Assembly: GCA_002431285.1 (NCBI GenBank)
Contig: DJEF01000049.1
Coordinates: 19,207 to 24,820, forward strand
Direction of reading: 5' to 3'
Source: Ruminococcaceae bacterium UBA5905
GTDB taxonomy: Bacteria; Bacillota; Clostridia; Oscillospirales; Acutalibacteraceae
Length of the DNA stretch: 5,614 bases
A program made the translations under genes and the position numbers. Positions 5,375-5,614 of this stretch are shown here, one piece after another; within the stretch, counting starts at the first letter, position 1, and the number at the start of each line of letters is the position of its first letter. Under the pieces are notes generated by a model that did no database searches, was not told the origin of the DNA, and worked only from the letters and a program-made list of their open reading frames with translations.

Positions 5375-5405
5375 TTGACTCTATAACTATTATAGAGTTT
5401 ATAAT
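5375..5405 (+). promoter_or_regulatory. MerR-type promoter of the MATE transporter gene
   Basis: TTGACT (5375-5380) and TATAAT (5400-5405) are separated by 19 bases, two more than ideal. The spacer is filled by a perfect dyad, ACTCTATAA (5378-5386) and TTATAGAGT (5390-5398), around CTA. This geometry is the hallmark of promoters run by MerR-family activators, which twist the over-long spacer into line when they sense a metal, drug or oxidant. The dyad is seen directly; the MerR regulator is inferred and not in the window. The start site should lie near 5412. Confidence 0.85.
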
Positions 5406-5441
5406 GTAGAAGTAACAAAACGCAAAGAGGGAACAAGCACA

Positions 5442-5614
5442 ATGGAAAAGAACTTAACCACCGGCAGCGTATTCAAAAATGTCATTCTGTTCTCGCTGCC
5501 GTACCTACTCTCGTATTTCTTGCAGACGCTCTACGGCATGGCCGACCTGTTCATCATCGGTCAGTTTGAGGGCGTTGCCAGCACCACCGCCGTTTCCATC
5601 GGCTCACAGGTCAT
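5442..5614 (+). CDS. MATE-family efflux transporter, 3' end outside the window
   Basis: Multidrug and toxic-compound extrusion proteins export drugs and other compounds through the inner membrane, driven by sodium or proton gradients. Only 57 complete codons are present. The ATG at 5442 is supported by GAGGG (5427-5431) 10 bases upstream and by the promoter at 5375. A short polar start (MEKNLTTGSV) leads into a hydrophobic stretch at about residues 14-40, the first membrane helix. It contains FSLPYLLSYFLQTLYGMADLF and ends in IIGQFEG, the order typical of the MATE N-terminus (proline in helix 1, LQTLY, D, then G.F.G). A second hydrophobic stretch begins near residue 47. The substrate cannot be told from this fragment. 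The MerR-type promoter suggests expression induced by a small molecule or metal, as in known drug pumps under MerR-type regulators. Confidence 0.88.
   Translation, partial: MEKNLTTGSVFKNVILFSLPYLLSYFLQTLYGMADLFIIGQFEGVASTTAVSIGSQV

Noticed and set aside
5061..5378. Plus-strand open frame of 105 codons before the MATE gene
   Set aside because: No ribosome site, no family features, and it crosses the ssrA-end copy and the weak terminator.

Overview
The window looks like chromosomal DNA from a GC-rich anaerobic Firmicute, probably Clostridia in the Oscillospiraceae/Ruminococcaceae range. This placement is an inference. It rests on strong GGAGG-type ribosome sites, near-consensus sigma-A promoters with 17-base spacers, a clostridial-type SerA beginning MKICTLNKI, and GC-rich codon third positions. 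No species can be named from the sequence alone.

Layout, all genes on the plus strand. (1) 1-933 is the 3' part of an ATP-dependent 6-phosphofructokinase gene (pfkA), closed by a strong intrinsic terminator. (2) 1059-3604 is a serine-biosynthesis operon: a promoter with a dyad over its -35 box, then serC, then serA 27 bases later, then a terminator. Together the two enzymes take 3-phosphoglycerate, made by glycolysis downstream of PfkA, to phosphoserine. No phosphoserine phosphatase gene is in view. (3) 3605-3982 is non-coding, with a small 19-bp tandem repeat. (4) 3983-4416 is the complete ssrA (tmRNA) unit: consensus promoter, 349-nt RNA with encoded CCA, tag frame ending VALAA, and terminator. 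(5) 4417-5374 is gene-free and rich in structure. It holds a symmetrical array of mini-hairpins joined by AGTGATATT and its inverse, a free-standing bidirectional terminator-like dyad, two adjacent perfect 12-bp hairpins, and two imperfect copies of the ssrA 3' end. (6) 5375-5614 holds a MerR-type promoter (19-base spacer filled by a perfect dyad) and the first 57 codons of a MATE-family efflux transporter gene, cut by the window end.

The left half is ordinary core metabolism. The most interesting part is the stretch after ssrA. The 3' end of ssrA is a well-known integration site for phages and islands. The two degraded copies downstream suggest past integration and decay, although no integrase remains in the window. 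The foldback array between two strong terminators is not explained by any gene here and is the best candidate for something undescribed.
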